Positions 35,177-46,045 of a stretch of 64,000 nt of DNA are shown here, piece by piece. A program made the translations under genes and the position numbers. The number at the start of each line of letters is the position of its first letter. Within the stretch, counting starts at the first letter, position 1. Origin of the DNA: Sarcomyxa edulis (lineage: Eukaryota; Basidiomycota; Agaricomycetes; Agaricales; Mycenaceae); contig QUOL01000013.1 in assembly GCA_009761415.1 (NCBI GenBank), forward strand, positions 424,501-488,500, given 5' to 3'. The notes under the pieces were generated by a model. The model was not told where the DNA came from, did not search any database, and was given only the letters and a program-made list of their open reading frames with translations.

Positions 35177-37013
35177 TCAAAATAATCCAACAAGATCAGC
35201 GAATGGATCTTTACCTGCAGTCGTCGTCGTACTCGGATTAGTGGGTGCAGGCGACTGCTGCTGTATTGGTGTCTGCTGCTGATGCCGTTGAGTTCCAGTG
35301 CCCATGCCCATTCCTCCATTACCCGTCCCAACAGGACCAGTAGGACCGCCCCCTCCACTGAAATAATTAGGCGGACTCTGATTTCCACCCGCCGACGCTC
35401 GACCACCGAAATTATGTGGGCTCTGACCACCAACAGGCGTTCGCGGGAGCATGATACCAGATTCAGGCGTACCGTACGCATACGCGAAACCACTAGACGC
35501 GTACATCGATGCTGGTTCTGTTCTCGGCTGCTGCGCGTAATTGCTGGTGTTGCTGAAATTTGGTATCCCCAGACCGGCCATTGGAGTGGGATTGGGAGAT
35601 ACCAAGGGACGTGTTGTTGATGATACATTTCCAGAATTGTACGAGGGTATGGGTACTGGCGTTGGCGCTGGTGCTGGTGCAGCAGAGAACAATCCAGCGA
35701 GATCGTCTCCTGTCAACCCCGTACCTCCACCTGAAGATGTACTGGGCGTGTCATCGAGATCAATCAGCGATGCCCCACCGGCGTCGTTATTCCGTGAAAG
35801 TTCCGCAGGGATGGGATTGGAGGCGGTGACGTAGTCTCCACGTTTGAAAGCTTCGTATCGGTTGAGTACAGTATTGATCTGGTCGTTGATTTGGAGGAAC
35901 GTGTCTGGAGGGGTGTCAGCATCGGAACTTGAAGAAGACGAAGGAACTTACCCAATGATTCTGGATCGTCAGTCTCTGCGTCAGATATCCATTTCTGGAT
36001 CTTCGGTCGTGCGTTCGATAGTATCGAAGACACTTGCTGTGGGATACCCAGATCCTTCAGATGAGTCGCGATATTTCTCAAGATGAGACGCACCTCGTAC
36101 ACATCCCCCGAAACAAATCTCTCCCCTCTACTCGTATCCGCATTGTCCAACATCTCGTTCAACAGTACGACCTTCTGCTCCAGCTTGTTGAGCTCCGTCA
36201 GCGCCTCCGATCGATAATCGGGTCTAGCATCTGGGTTAGCGCCTGCCAGAGCTTTCATCAATTCTTGTGCGGCAGCCAGATCCCTTGGTGTCCCTCTGCG
36301 AATCAATTCTTGTAGTTTTGCGGATTGCGCTTCCCGATCTTCTGCTTCGAGTTCTTCTGCTGATTTTAGGTTCTGTGGCACTATCAGAATCATACAGAAA
36401 CATTTGTGACATGAGGGGACGCACAGAAGCAACAGCGAGTGACGGCTGAGGTCTCCCGTCCGAGCGGAATCGATAACCTTTGAACGTCAACAACCGATGC
36501 ATATCCCTGATGTTTCCTAAATCTTCGCGCCATCTGGATTCGACACAAATGCCTTCCTTCCATCCTTGAATAAGGTCGAGGATACGCGACATGACTGGAC
36601 CTGGGAAGGGTGGAGGTCGTTCAGGGAATCGACGGACTAGTTCATTCAGGAATTCCTTGGTGGATATTTGGAGATGGAACGGGTATCCGCATGATTGAAC
36701 TAGAGTGTCTAAAAGTGAGAGCGCGAGTATGGCGATGTGAGGGTTCCGGTGGTTTGCGAGTCGGGCAATCAACATCGCAGATTCTCGAGGACTGCAGAAG
36801 TAGTATTGTATTGTGACGTTAGACATTCAGCCTTCTTTTAGTGGGCAGAAACGCAACATACTTGTTAGCTTTCTTGGTATTGATAAAGTCTGCTACTTCG
36901 AGATGAAGTGCGTAGTTTGGCTCGTGGAGAGACGGATCGCAAGCCCGAGACACAAGTACCTCTATTGGAGATACCTTTGTCCAACTCGCTGGACCGGTGG
37001 GGCTATTCAACAT
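35177..37013 (-). CDS. GGA-type clathrin adaptor (VHS-GAT) without an ear domain
   Basis: Exons join in frame from the ATG at 37013. The VHS domain reads VSPIEVLVSRACDPSLHEPN, YALHLEVADFINTKKAN, PRESAMLIARLANHRNPHIA, LLDTLVQSCGYPFHLQISTK and VRRFPERPPPFPG. The helical GAT domain follows, with ELNKLEQKVVLLNEMLDNAD, GDVYEVRLILRNIATHLKDL and SILSNARPKIQKWISDAETD. Then come DTFLQINDQINTVLNRYEAF and an acidic-cluster motif (SLIDLDDTPSTS). GGA proteins bind Arf-GTP, ubiquitin and cargo tails and carry proteins from the trans-Golgi to endosomes. The C-terminal part is G/P/Q-rich and ends DPFADLVGLF. I see no GAE appendage (beta-sandwich ear) that yeast and animal GGAs have. An inverted decayed copy of the GAT part lies upstream at about 37440-38180. 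Confidence 0.88.
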
Positions 37014-37439
37014 CTTCGAGAACGTGAGCCAGCGAGGGCTGTGGCCGCAAGACGCAAGAGCGGAAATTTCGTTTTGTGCCACGCGCCCGAATCTTTCTGG
37101 GACCATCCGTCAAGCTGTCGACGTCAAGCTTTTGCGCTCACTAGGGTCGAATGTGTATCTCAACGCATTCGACGATGGACCACTGCAGCTGGCAGGAGGA
37201 CATGACCTTGGGTCTATCTACCTCTCAAAATATTCGAATTAATCATAGGTAAGTTCTGACCTGCGTTGTACAGTCTCTAACTTATGACCGTACTTTTCAA
37301 TAGAGGTGTATTCGAAGTCTCCAAGCCCTGTGTAGGTAAACTATACCTCTAGAGATGTCTTTCGTATGCATATGGATGTTCACGAGGAGAACTGGAAAGA
37401 AGTTCGTCTTCCGCACCTCTGATTTTAGGCAGAACATCT

Positions 37440-38180
37440 GTATCAGACGAGGTACGAGTTCTCCCTCTCTAGTCAGCACCGTATTCATGATGATGAAGGC
37501 TCTCGCAGGCGCCAACCTAGATGCCTGACCCGATCGTCGATAGGAGCTCAATAAGCTGGAGCAAAAGGTCGTACTGATGACTGAGCCGTTGTAATGATGC
37601 GGATACGTACTAGTAGTAGAGATTTGTTTCGGGAGATGTTGACGAGGTGCGTTCGGCGCAGAACATATCGAGACTTGTCTAAATGATTTATGCATCTCAC
37701 AGCAAGCATCTTCCATATTGTCGAGCGCACGACCGAAAATTCAGGATGAATACCAGACGCAGAGACTGACGATCCAGAATTATTGGGTCAGCCTCTTTCC
37801 ATCTTCTTATGCACGTTCCAGTGTTGATACGTTCCTTCAAATTGACGACCAGATCAGCACTGCACCCAACTGATCCGAAGCTTCGAAACGTGGAGACCTA
37901 CGTCGGCGCTTCCAATATCGTCCCTGCAGAACTCTCGCAGAATAACGACGCGGATGGGTTGTTGTCAATCGATCTCGACGACACGCCCAGTACATCTTAA
38001 GGATGTATTGGATTGCCTGGAGACAATCCCGATGAATAGTTCTCTATTGCACCAGTCACGGCGCCAGCAGAGAAACAGCGAAAAGCCTGTGTATTACTTA
38101 TGTTATACAGTGGCTCAAGCGGACGAAGTTCTATCGATCGTCGTCTCGACCTCCCAGTCAGTGGCAGAGATATCATGCGT
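37440..38180 (+). pseudogene. inverted, decayed fragment of the GGA-like gene
   Basis: On the plus strand this region repeats the middle of the neighbouring GGA-like gene in the same order. It matches the stretch around KALAGANPDARPD (37487-37530), the LNKLEQKVVL stretch (about 37553), the block ARPKIQ (about 37730), AETDDPELLGQ (about 37760), the next exon from DTFLQI (about 37820), NNDAxG and IDLDDTPSTS (about 37950-38000), and traces up to about 38180. Stops, deletions and frameshifts occur throughout, and neither the VHS part nor a start is present. Intron remnants are kept, so it is a DNA duplication and not a processed copy. It lies head-to-head with the source gene and borders the duplication-rich block. 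Confidence 0.8.
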
Positions 38181-38919
38181 TTGACTGAAACCCAAATGAC
38201 TGACTTGGATCCATTACAGAGACGACTATAACAACAAATCAAATCTCCGGTAAGTATGGAAGGATCGATTCCTAGTCACGACTCTCCTGTCGTTAACAGA
38301 ACCGCAGATATGACAAACTCGCGTCGAATTTGAGAATGTACCGGCACTTGTTGATTCAATGGCAGTCACTTGCCTCCTATCTGATCCTCTTGTGCCAGAA
38401 GTAAAGGTCACGATGTTGACGGTTGAGAACCGGAGCTGGCTCAGCATCGCGTTCATAAAGGGAGGCTACTTATACCCGTACTTATAATTACGGATCATTG
38501 AATGGGACGTCAGTACGATAGAGTGTCCTGGCAGATAAGCAGTGGCTCGGTCACTCGGTCACAGATTTTCCTAAAGAAGATCAACACGCGGCGTGACGCG
38601 AAGCCTTTGGCAACCTTGAACGCGACGACGACGAGCATACTGGCAAGATCTACCTTCCTTCAGAACGCGGCACTATTCTCACGAGCAGACGGTTCCTCGA
38701 CTCTTCTTGACTTAGAATACCTTCGGAGCGTCGCGTTATCTTCTTCTCTTCAACGAAAGCTGTCTCTCTCGACTCGACGGCGCGCACATTTTTGATTGAC
38801 TTGAAGGGGCCCACTACTAGCGACCAGCTTGTGTAGGACAACAAATTGAAAGCTTGCAAATCGCTTGGTGTTTCTTCTCTAGCTCGATCTGGAACTCACG
38901 GAAACCGTGGACTCAGCTC
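38181..38919. other. intergenic region
   Basis: Between the GGA fragment and family copy A. A 97-codon frame on + (38502-38795) has no recognised relative. The last 50 bases resemble the upstream flank of copy B (about 46000-46045). Confidence 0.4.
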
Positions 38920-41900
38920 ATGCAGACGTCGAGTGCCACTTGCAGAACTCCAAGTTCATTCCCCGAGGTACAGCTCCACACTATCTCTTCCGCCTCCGAT
39001 TGGCCTCTCGCAGTCCGTTCAGTCACTAGTCTCTTATCCGAACCCTTACCAAGATGGGTGTGTCGTGGTCCCTATCCGCCTACAGCACCATTTGCCGCCT
39101 ACTTGATTCCTGAGCTAGAGGCACAGACGCTCGCCACTGCTGCGGCATGCTCAACGGATGACAATCACACGTCTCTGCGGCTGAAGGAGACCTACAACTT
39201 AATCATGTCCAGCTGTGCAGACCTGCGAACGTTAGCGAGTAGATCACCCATGGAGCCAGTGCTCACCAAGACCATCACATTTGGTCTTGTGGCATCTCTT
39301 TTTCGGAGTTTCTCAAGGGAATTAAGCCCACGGTACGTCGTGGTCTGTTCTACTGAAGATCACAGTGATTGATTGAGAGTAGAAAATATTTGAAATTCGT
39401 CGATGGGGAAACGGCAGAATTTCTGTTGGTCTTGACGGTGACTAATGATGATCTCGCGGTCTCTGAAGAGAAATTACTTCCGTTTGTCCGCTCAGAACCA
39501 GATCGAGAACAAGGGGCCGTGGATATCGATGCATCTCGGGATGCCATCGTTATCGATGGTGATAACGATGGAGGTGTTGTTGACAAAAATACTGTCTATA
39601 CGAGAGATGAAGATGACGGTGTTCCTGACGCTGATCTTGATGCCATGGATGTAGACGACGACGACGCCATGGACGAGGACGAGGACGAGGGTATCGCCGA
39701 TGATCTAGATACATCAGAGGACGATACGTCCGAGGTATTCGACAGCAGCGAGGACGTCAGTCACGAGGCGGACCAATATCCTGTTCGCCGAGGTTCCTCA
39801 TGGTATGATCAGGGCTTTTTTTCTGAATCTGATGGAAGGACGGTACGTTCTTGTCTTTCTACACAGCCGTCTCAAGCTTCTTTGGAAGTACCTGAGCATG
39901 CTCACATTCTCGAGTCCTCGAGACCAAGAGCCTCGGTCGATATTCCGGTCGTGTGTGTGGCCGAAGCCATAGACATGCCTTCGGTGATGTCCAAAGTGCT
40001 CTATCAGAGACAGATCTGGGGTGTCAAGGAACCAGTCATTGGCATTATCACTTCTAATCGGGGTTTGACCGTCCGTGTGGCGATTGGCTGGTTGGAGGAA
40101 AACGAGGTGCTACTTATTTTATCCTCCAAATTATTCTTCGCTAACGAAGACCCTAGACAACTATTCATGTAGTCACGTCTTCCAAGCAGTCTGATGCACA
40201 TTTGGGCGAATACAATCTGATCAATCCTCTGGAATGCATGTCCTTTGCGCGGTTTATTTGTACGCTAGAAAGGCATGTCAAATCGTTGTCGGCAAGCCTT
40301 TTGACTACGGCTAAAGGCTCCGTGTATCCCTCCTGGGGTTGGACCCCCGAAAAGTCACGGATCTCACTCGGAGGTAATGCTTATATTGAACAATGGCGTC
40401 TGCAAGTAGCCGAGGCTACGCATAGCCCGTTAGTGCCTTTTCATCCCGTCCATATAGTTTGCCAGTTGATCTTCAATCATTTCAGCGTCAACTCTCTCTG
40501 TGAAATATCCGGCTCGCGACCACAAGACGATCTCTCAATCATGGCCCCAAAGTCATCCAAAGGCAAAGCCACATCCACCGTGTACGTTCCATACATCACT
40601 AGCAATATACAAAGTGTCTCATTATCGCTCTATAGCGATAAGTCTGGTTCTGCTCCGGACAGGTATGTAGTCTAGGTCGACTTGATTGCGGGGATGTTCT
40701 CTGACAATCGATGGTTCATGTCTTTGATCATTCGATAGCGTACAGAAGTCTGGCAGGTATGTGCTGTGCCCTCAGTCTCGACGATAGCTCCCTCATATTT
40801 CTTTCAATTCAGGGCGCAGACAGCGACGGCCGATAGCAAATCAGCTGCCACATCGTCTCTTACCGTCCCAGAAACCCACACTACAAGACTCTCGAACTCC
40901 AAGTACGGCTGCAATAATCGTGTATTGAACCTCGTCACTGATATGTATATAGGCGTTGCGAACGTAACCAATTGAGCACTCAGAAGGGCGGCACGGTCAT
41001 CGAATCCCTCTTCGACCGCTACATATACATCATCCCTCACGTGAAACTCGTTCTCAATGATGAGAGGAAGATAACGACAGAAATCAAGCTTTACGCTCCG
41101 TTCATCGAGCGGATAATCTCGACCTACAGAAGCGACACAGAACCTCAGACGCCTCAGTGGTTAAAAGAGGTGTGATTTATCATTCCTGTTATCCTGTTAT
41201 CTGATCTAGCTTTGCACGTAGGAGAAAACGATTGCATCGTCTGACGTCTTTCTAGAAAAATACTATCAAGAGCTTTGTGATGATACAGACCTCAAAACGC
41301 TAAACACAACCTTGGGTTCAGGAGAAGAAATTTCTCTGAAGAATCGTTTGCCTAGTCTCGCACAATGCTGTGACCTAGCGAGAATCAGAGACGACCTTGA
41401 CGTTGTTCGTGGTGCAAACGAAATGGAAAGACGCCAAGCTTGGGATATGCTCGCAGTCGTGTCTTACCTCGTCGCCCGATCGCGATTCAAAAACTCCATC
41501 AATGTCGTGTGAGTGCGACCAGATATACCAAAAAGAGTGTGACTCACTAAACTTTCCCATTAGGCTGGAAAGAGGTCTCAACTTTCCATTGAATCCAGCA
41601 TCCAAGGACCTCGAAAAGTACAAATCCGCCAAGGGCACGATACACCTTGGGGAATATACGGTCCGTCTTGCTGAGCTTCGAGGTCTTTGCGATGAACTCG
41701 AACTGGCCGCTCGTCAATCCGAGCTTGCCATAGAAAATTCAGATCGTTGCGTTGCCCAGTGCGAGGCTTGGGCGGACGTCATGACTACTCTTTACAATCG
41801 TGCATTTGCTCTCTACCGAGTGAAGTCTCCTGCTTATAGCTTTTATAGCATCATGCGGGAACGATGTGCGCGAGAATCCCTCACGGGTATTGCCGACACA

Positions 41901-43014
41901 ATGCTCGTCGTCCCGTGCCCTAATGTAGGACGGATGATCCACGAGACACTTTTCAGGGCGTTACGAAGACGAAACCCAAACATGGAGGCGAAGGAGATCT
42001 TCGAGCTCTCCGTTGAGATGATGGAAGATTTTTTGCTCGTCATGTCCCCCGCTCCGTCGCACAATGACAAAGCTCAACCTGGACCTATCCCACATAGACC
42101 AGCCGGGGGCGTCAACACCGTCAAGAAAACCAAGGTTCTCGATGACCCCACTGAAGATTTGCCAGTCGAAGACGGAAAGTACCCCCATATCCCAGTCTCT
42201 AACGCTCTGCGAAATCGCCTCTCTGTGGCTCTCAATCCTCTCGCTGTCGATTGTGGCGCTGAGCATGGGTTACCAAAATATCGTCATCCGAAGAACCCTC
42301 TTCGCTCGACACCGCCTGCATCTCTCAATTTCGACGAAGAATTCGCTAGTTTCTTGGACCAGTACATCGCTTCTGGGAAGGAAGATCTGAAGAAGGACAA
42401 CCAGTCGCTAACGTTGGGGGAGAGGGTCTTGAGGCTGGATGCGGATCTTATATTGCCTCTATTGACTCTGGAATACAAGAAGGCTGATGATCGTACCATT
42501 CAAAAGGCCAGTAACCAAGCCTTGACATATCTTGCCGCCGTGTTGCAATTTTTCGAGCTCATCGGCATATACAATCATCCTTCGTATTCTCTCGTCACTA
42601 ACGGTAACCGCGGTGCCCTCTTCGTGTCGATGTCTTGTCAAGAAGCTGTATCAGACTCGAGTAGCAAACTGAAAGTACGTTTATGGTGTCTCTCCTGCGT
42701 CTACTCGGCTCACTGTATAATACCAGAGCCAGGCCCTTATCTTGGAATGGAACGTCAGGACATATGACGTGGCAAGCATGACTGACGTCTACCATCTTTC
42801 AGTTTTCATGCAAAAACTCGCCCAACGCGGAGAGGAACTGAAAGAAAGGTTTACGAAAAAACTCCTGCCTGCTTTTTTGCAGAAGGTTGAAGAAGACCCA
42901 GATATCTTGAAATGGTCGATGCTCTCGCAACTCTCGAAGGACGAGAAGGCAACACGCAAGGCAAAAGTTGCGGAAGCCCTTGCAAGCCGCCATGCGAGCA
43001 TCTTTGATGCGTAG
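38920..43014 (+). CDS. large unnamed protein family, copy A (putative nuclease-fold C-terminal block)
   Basis: Eleven exons (38920-39332, 39383-40106, 40157-40428, 40486-40581, 40636-40662, 40739-40756, 40813-40902, 40953-41169, 41222-41508, 41564-42674, 42733-43014) total 3,537 bases, an exact 1,178-codon frame plus stop. The order is an N-terminal helical part (TKTITFGLVASLFRSFS), an acid-rich linker (DVDDDDAMDEDEDEG) and a conserved block (SSWYDQGFFSESDGRT, VVCVAEAIDMPS, QRQIWGVKEPVIGIITSN). LGEYNLINPLECM, GGTVIESLFDRYIYIIP, SLAQCCDLARIRDD, MRERCARESLTGIADT and FELSVEMMEDFLLVMSP follow. The C-terminal block is RLDADLILPLLTLEYKKADD, QALTYLAAVLQFFELIGIYN and SLVTNGNRGALFVSM, then a helical tail (YHLSVFMQKLA). 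The D...ExK...Q...NG pattern resembles the PD-(D/E)XK nuclease fold; this is inference. No name is known to me. Copies B and C share the exon layout. Confidence 0.75.
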
Positions 43015-43329
43015 CACAATACTCTCCATTTCTGTCTGTTTGTATGTGACTCTAGATACCCGATCTCGTGGAAATAAATTGGACACTATCGTGACCCAAA
43101 AAGCTTTTGGTCATTTACATATCGAGATTTGAGAACCTTGAGAGACGCGTCGTGGCTGCAGTCCAGTGAAGACGCGACGTGATCAACTCTCGCATGGCTC
43201 CGTCGCTAAAACGTGGTCCGGTAGAACCCCGCGGAGATAAATTTCGGTCATCGACCTTTGATCGACATCTATCTCCAGAACTGCAGAGCTCCAGCTATCC
43301 GTCTTCACTGAACGTTTTCTTATACGTCT

Positions 43330-44680
43330 ATGATGTCCTCAGTCCCAATCTATACCGGCTTCGAGATTTACAGCAGCGAAGAAGGGTGGACTCGCCCAAA
43401 TATCGAGCCCATCATTGAACGCGTAGAAGATGAATTCAAAGACAGATGTATCGAGGTGACCTTGATGGCATATCGTGAGTATGGTAGTCCTCTACGATAC
43501 CGTTGCTGAAACCGCCCCAGGCAGTAGGCATTTTGTAGGCATCTTACTGGTCTCAATGCTACGAAATGTTCATCATCGTTCATGTAGGTAGCCCATCTAC
43601 GCCTTCGTTCAGGAAAGGCCTACGTTGCTCGCGTAGAATTCCCTTTCATGGCGGCAATGCCATGGAGAGCTGTCACAACTCCGTGGACGCTCGAATCTGA
43701 GGTGAGCTTTTGTATTGGTCCATCTCCTCAGTGGAATGATCCAGAGTAGGTCGCCACCATGGTCTACTTGAAAAAGAACACACCGATTCCTATTCCGAGT
43801 ATCTACATGCACGATAACGACGCAAATGGTGTCGTGGGCGGTCCGTGGATGGTCATGGATTACGTGAGTGCATTTCGTTTCTCTTCTAGATTTTCCAGGG
43901 ATGGACAAACTTTCGTCTCAGGTCCCAGGGCTGACTCTCCACGATGCATGGCCCTCCATGTCCTCTCAACAAAGAAAGAAGGCCTGTCTTTCTATGGCAG
44001 ATATATTTTCTCGGTTATTTTCCTTGCGCTTTGACTCGATTGGGAGCCTCTATTTCACGGATGCAGCGAGAGGCCAGATCAAGGTTGGCCCCATTGCCAT
44101 ACTCCCGTCGAGTCGACTTGGAGATGTAAGCCCTCCTCCTCGTCACAAGTGTGGACCCTATTCGAACGCCACACAATGGCTTCTGGCCTTGGCACACGAT
44201 GATATGTGCTATGTCAATACACGCTATCCTCTTACGCAGAGCGAATTGGATAATCACGCAGCGAGTCTGCAGATTCTCGAAAAGAATTTTCCTTTCTTTC
44301 GGGCGTCGAATGACATTTTGCTATCCTCTATTATCATCAGACCTGTCGACCTCCATCCGTACAACGTCATGGTCTCTCATGACGATCCGTCCAAAATCAT
44401 ATCTATCATCGACTGGGAGGGCACTCAGACTAATCCTATTTGGAACGTCGTTCCACGCTTTCTAGAGATCGATCCATACAATCCTGATGGGCTGGAGGCC
44501 GAAAAGGAGGTCTTGGAAGCATTCCTGTGGGATGAAGTAGCCCGTCGATCCCCGCTATGGGCGAAGGGTAGGGCACGGGGCCAAGCCTTGCGGGATCTTG
44601 CCAGACGAGCTGAGTCCAGCTCGGCCAAGCCTGCGAACATGAATCTGCCCGAAGATATCGATCTAATGACTCCATCTTGA
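43330..44680 (+). CDS. aminoglycoside-phosphotransferase (APH)-like protein, second intact copy
   Basis: Exons including a 14-base microexon (43521-43534) join in frame, starting MMSSVPIYTGFEIYSSEEGW (ATG at 43330 or the adjacent one at 43333). The same order as the gene at 18557-19889 is seen: VAHLRLRSGKAYVARVEFPF, TPIPIPSIYMHDNDANGVVG and GPWMVMDYV. The C lobe has PVDLHPYNVMVSHDDPSKII and SIIDWEGTQTNPIWN, with the catalytic Asp and Asn and the metal-binding Asp, but without the usual His before the Asp. It ends MNLPEDIDLMTPS. It is much closer in DNA to the broken copy at 16451-17271 than to the other intact gene, and the likeness includes about 120 bases of upstream flank. It lies between copies A and B of the large family, 315 bases after copy A. 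Substrate unknown. Confidence 0.83.
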
Positions 44681-45076
44681 TTCATGTAGGCGTCTGCTCC
44701 CCCTAATACCCCAACTCAGACAGGTAATCCTTATGCGTACAGGAGACTACGGACTTTCTACCTGCATCATCCAATGGAGGTGTCTCCTAGTATCATATAT
44801 GTTTCATGTATAAAAAGATATCACTACTGGTTCGTTATCATCATCGATTGGTATCATATGTGTGAGCTCTCTTCACTTATCCAGTCTACTCTTATCTGCG
44901 GTCTTACAGGGCCTTTATCGAAGTGAATCGCCATCATGTTGCGGCACAGCATAGAATTATCTGGCCGACAAACTAAGATATATAACGGTTGGCTCGCCTC
45001 AGAAACTGGGCATTCTCTTTTCTGCACCTCCTCATAAGCTCTTTCCGTCATTTGCGCTTTTCATCGTGCACTCACG
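44681..45076. other. intergenic region with possible promoter
   Basis: Spacer between the APH-like gene and a small hypothetical gene. A TATATAA-like stretch near 44979 on + could serve the gene that starts at 45077. No other signal was seen. Confidence 0.35.
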
Positions 45077-45437
45077 ATGTCTACAGTTGTTTCCAGTATG
45101 GCTCATGTCGCATCCCCGTCCTGGAAGCCAGGCGTCGACTATGCTGTGGGCACTACTGTTTATGTTCATGTCACGAACCAGTGGCCTACTCGCTTTGAAG
45201 TGTATGAGTGTATGGAACGGCGTAAGCTCTCCTCATTTGCGTAGTTTTTGAGCCGCAATAACTTACATCTCTTCTCTCTCTAGACATCTCAACTATCAAT
45301 AATCGGGTAAGGTGACCAGATATCAGCTTAGCTTCTTGAAGGCTGATTCCAGCGCTCTCAGCCGACTGGGAGGGGCAACAGCATATGGAAGTATCATCCA
45401 CAAGGTTACCCTGCTACAAGACCAGCATGAGGCGTGA
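45077..45437 (+). CDS. candidate small hypothetical protein
   Basis: An ATG at 45077 opens MSTVVSSMAHVASPSWKPGV and continues to VGTTVYVHVTNQWPTRFE. A donor GTGTATGAGT (from 45201) and an acceptor at about 45315 (GGTAAG) join in phase to VTRYQLSFLKADSSALSRLG, which ends IIHKVTLLQDQHEA and TGA at 45437. The result is a protein of about 80 residues with no domain I know. A possible TATA element lies about 95 bases upstream. The model rests only on frame and splice consistency, and other joins are possible (the first exon frame stays open into KLSSFA). Confidence 0.35.
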
Positions 45438-46045
45438 TTACCATGAGATTCCAAGGGGATTTCCGCTATGTTTGTAAGTTTGTATTGACGTGCTTCAAGT
45501 TCTGTCCATCTCGGTCTTGACATCTTGATCACAGTATGTTTTCTGTGTACTCTGGTCCACTTTACGATCCCGTCTTCTCTCCTTAGGGTGGATGACTACA
45601 TGTTGGCTACGACATAGCTCATTTGTGCTAATTTGGATGTATATAACCCTGAAACTCATTCCCGTTGTACTTATATTTGTCTTGACCTGTAGTACGATTC
45701 CTAATCGTATATGTTTCTTGTTTCGCTTCGTTGGGCCTCGCTCAAACTTTGAATTTGAGAAGCGGCCGCTCAGATATCGATTTGAAATTATTCGTTCATC
45801 ATCGGCGGTAGTTTGCACCACTTTGGCTATGGCGACAACACGTGTCTGGCTAAATTTGCTTCACCTACGATTGACGACTCGGACAGCTCATAGCTGTCGT
45901 TACATGCGCGCGCGTTAACGTTGTTAAGCGACAGTGCCATACTACTTATCCCTCTGTATCTCCTGACTCGGCGTCACGTACAATACAACTAACTTCGAAG
46001 TTGTAACCACCAACCTTGGAACGACCGTAATCGTGGACTTAGCTC
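45438..46045. other. intergenic region
   Basis: Spacer before copy B of the large family. The last 45 bases are alike in sequence to those in front of copy A. No coding signal was recognised. Confidence 0.4.

Noticed and set aside
40860..40980. Apparent stop (TGA) in copy A after NVTN
   Set aside because: The same intron exists in copies A and C (from AA|GTA to ATAG or GTAG); splicing removes the stop and restores the frame.
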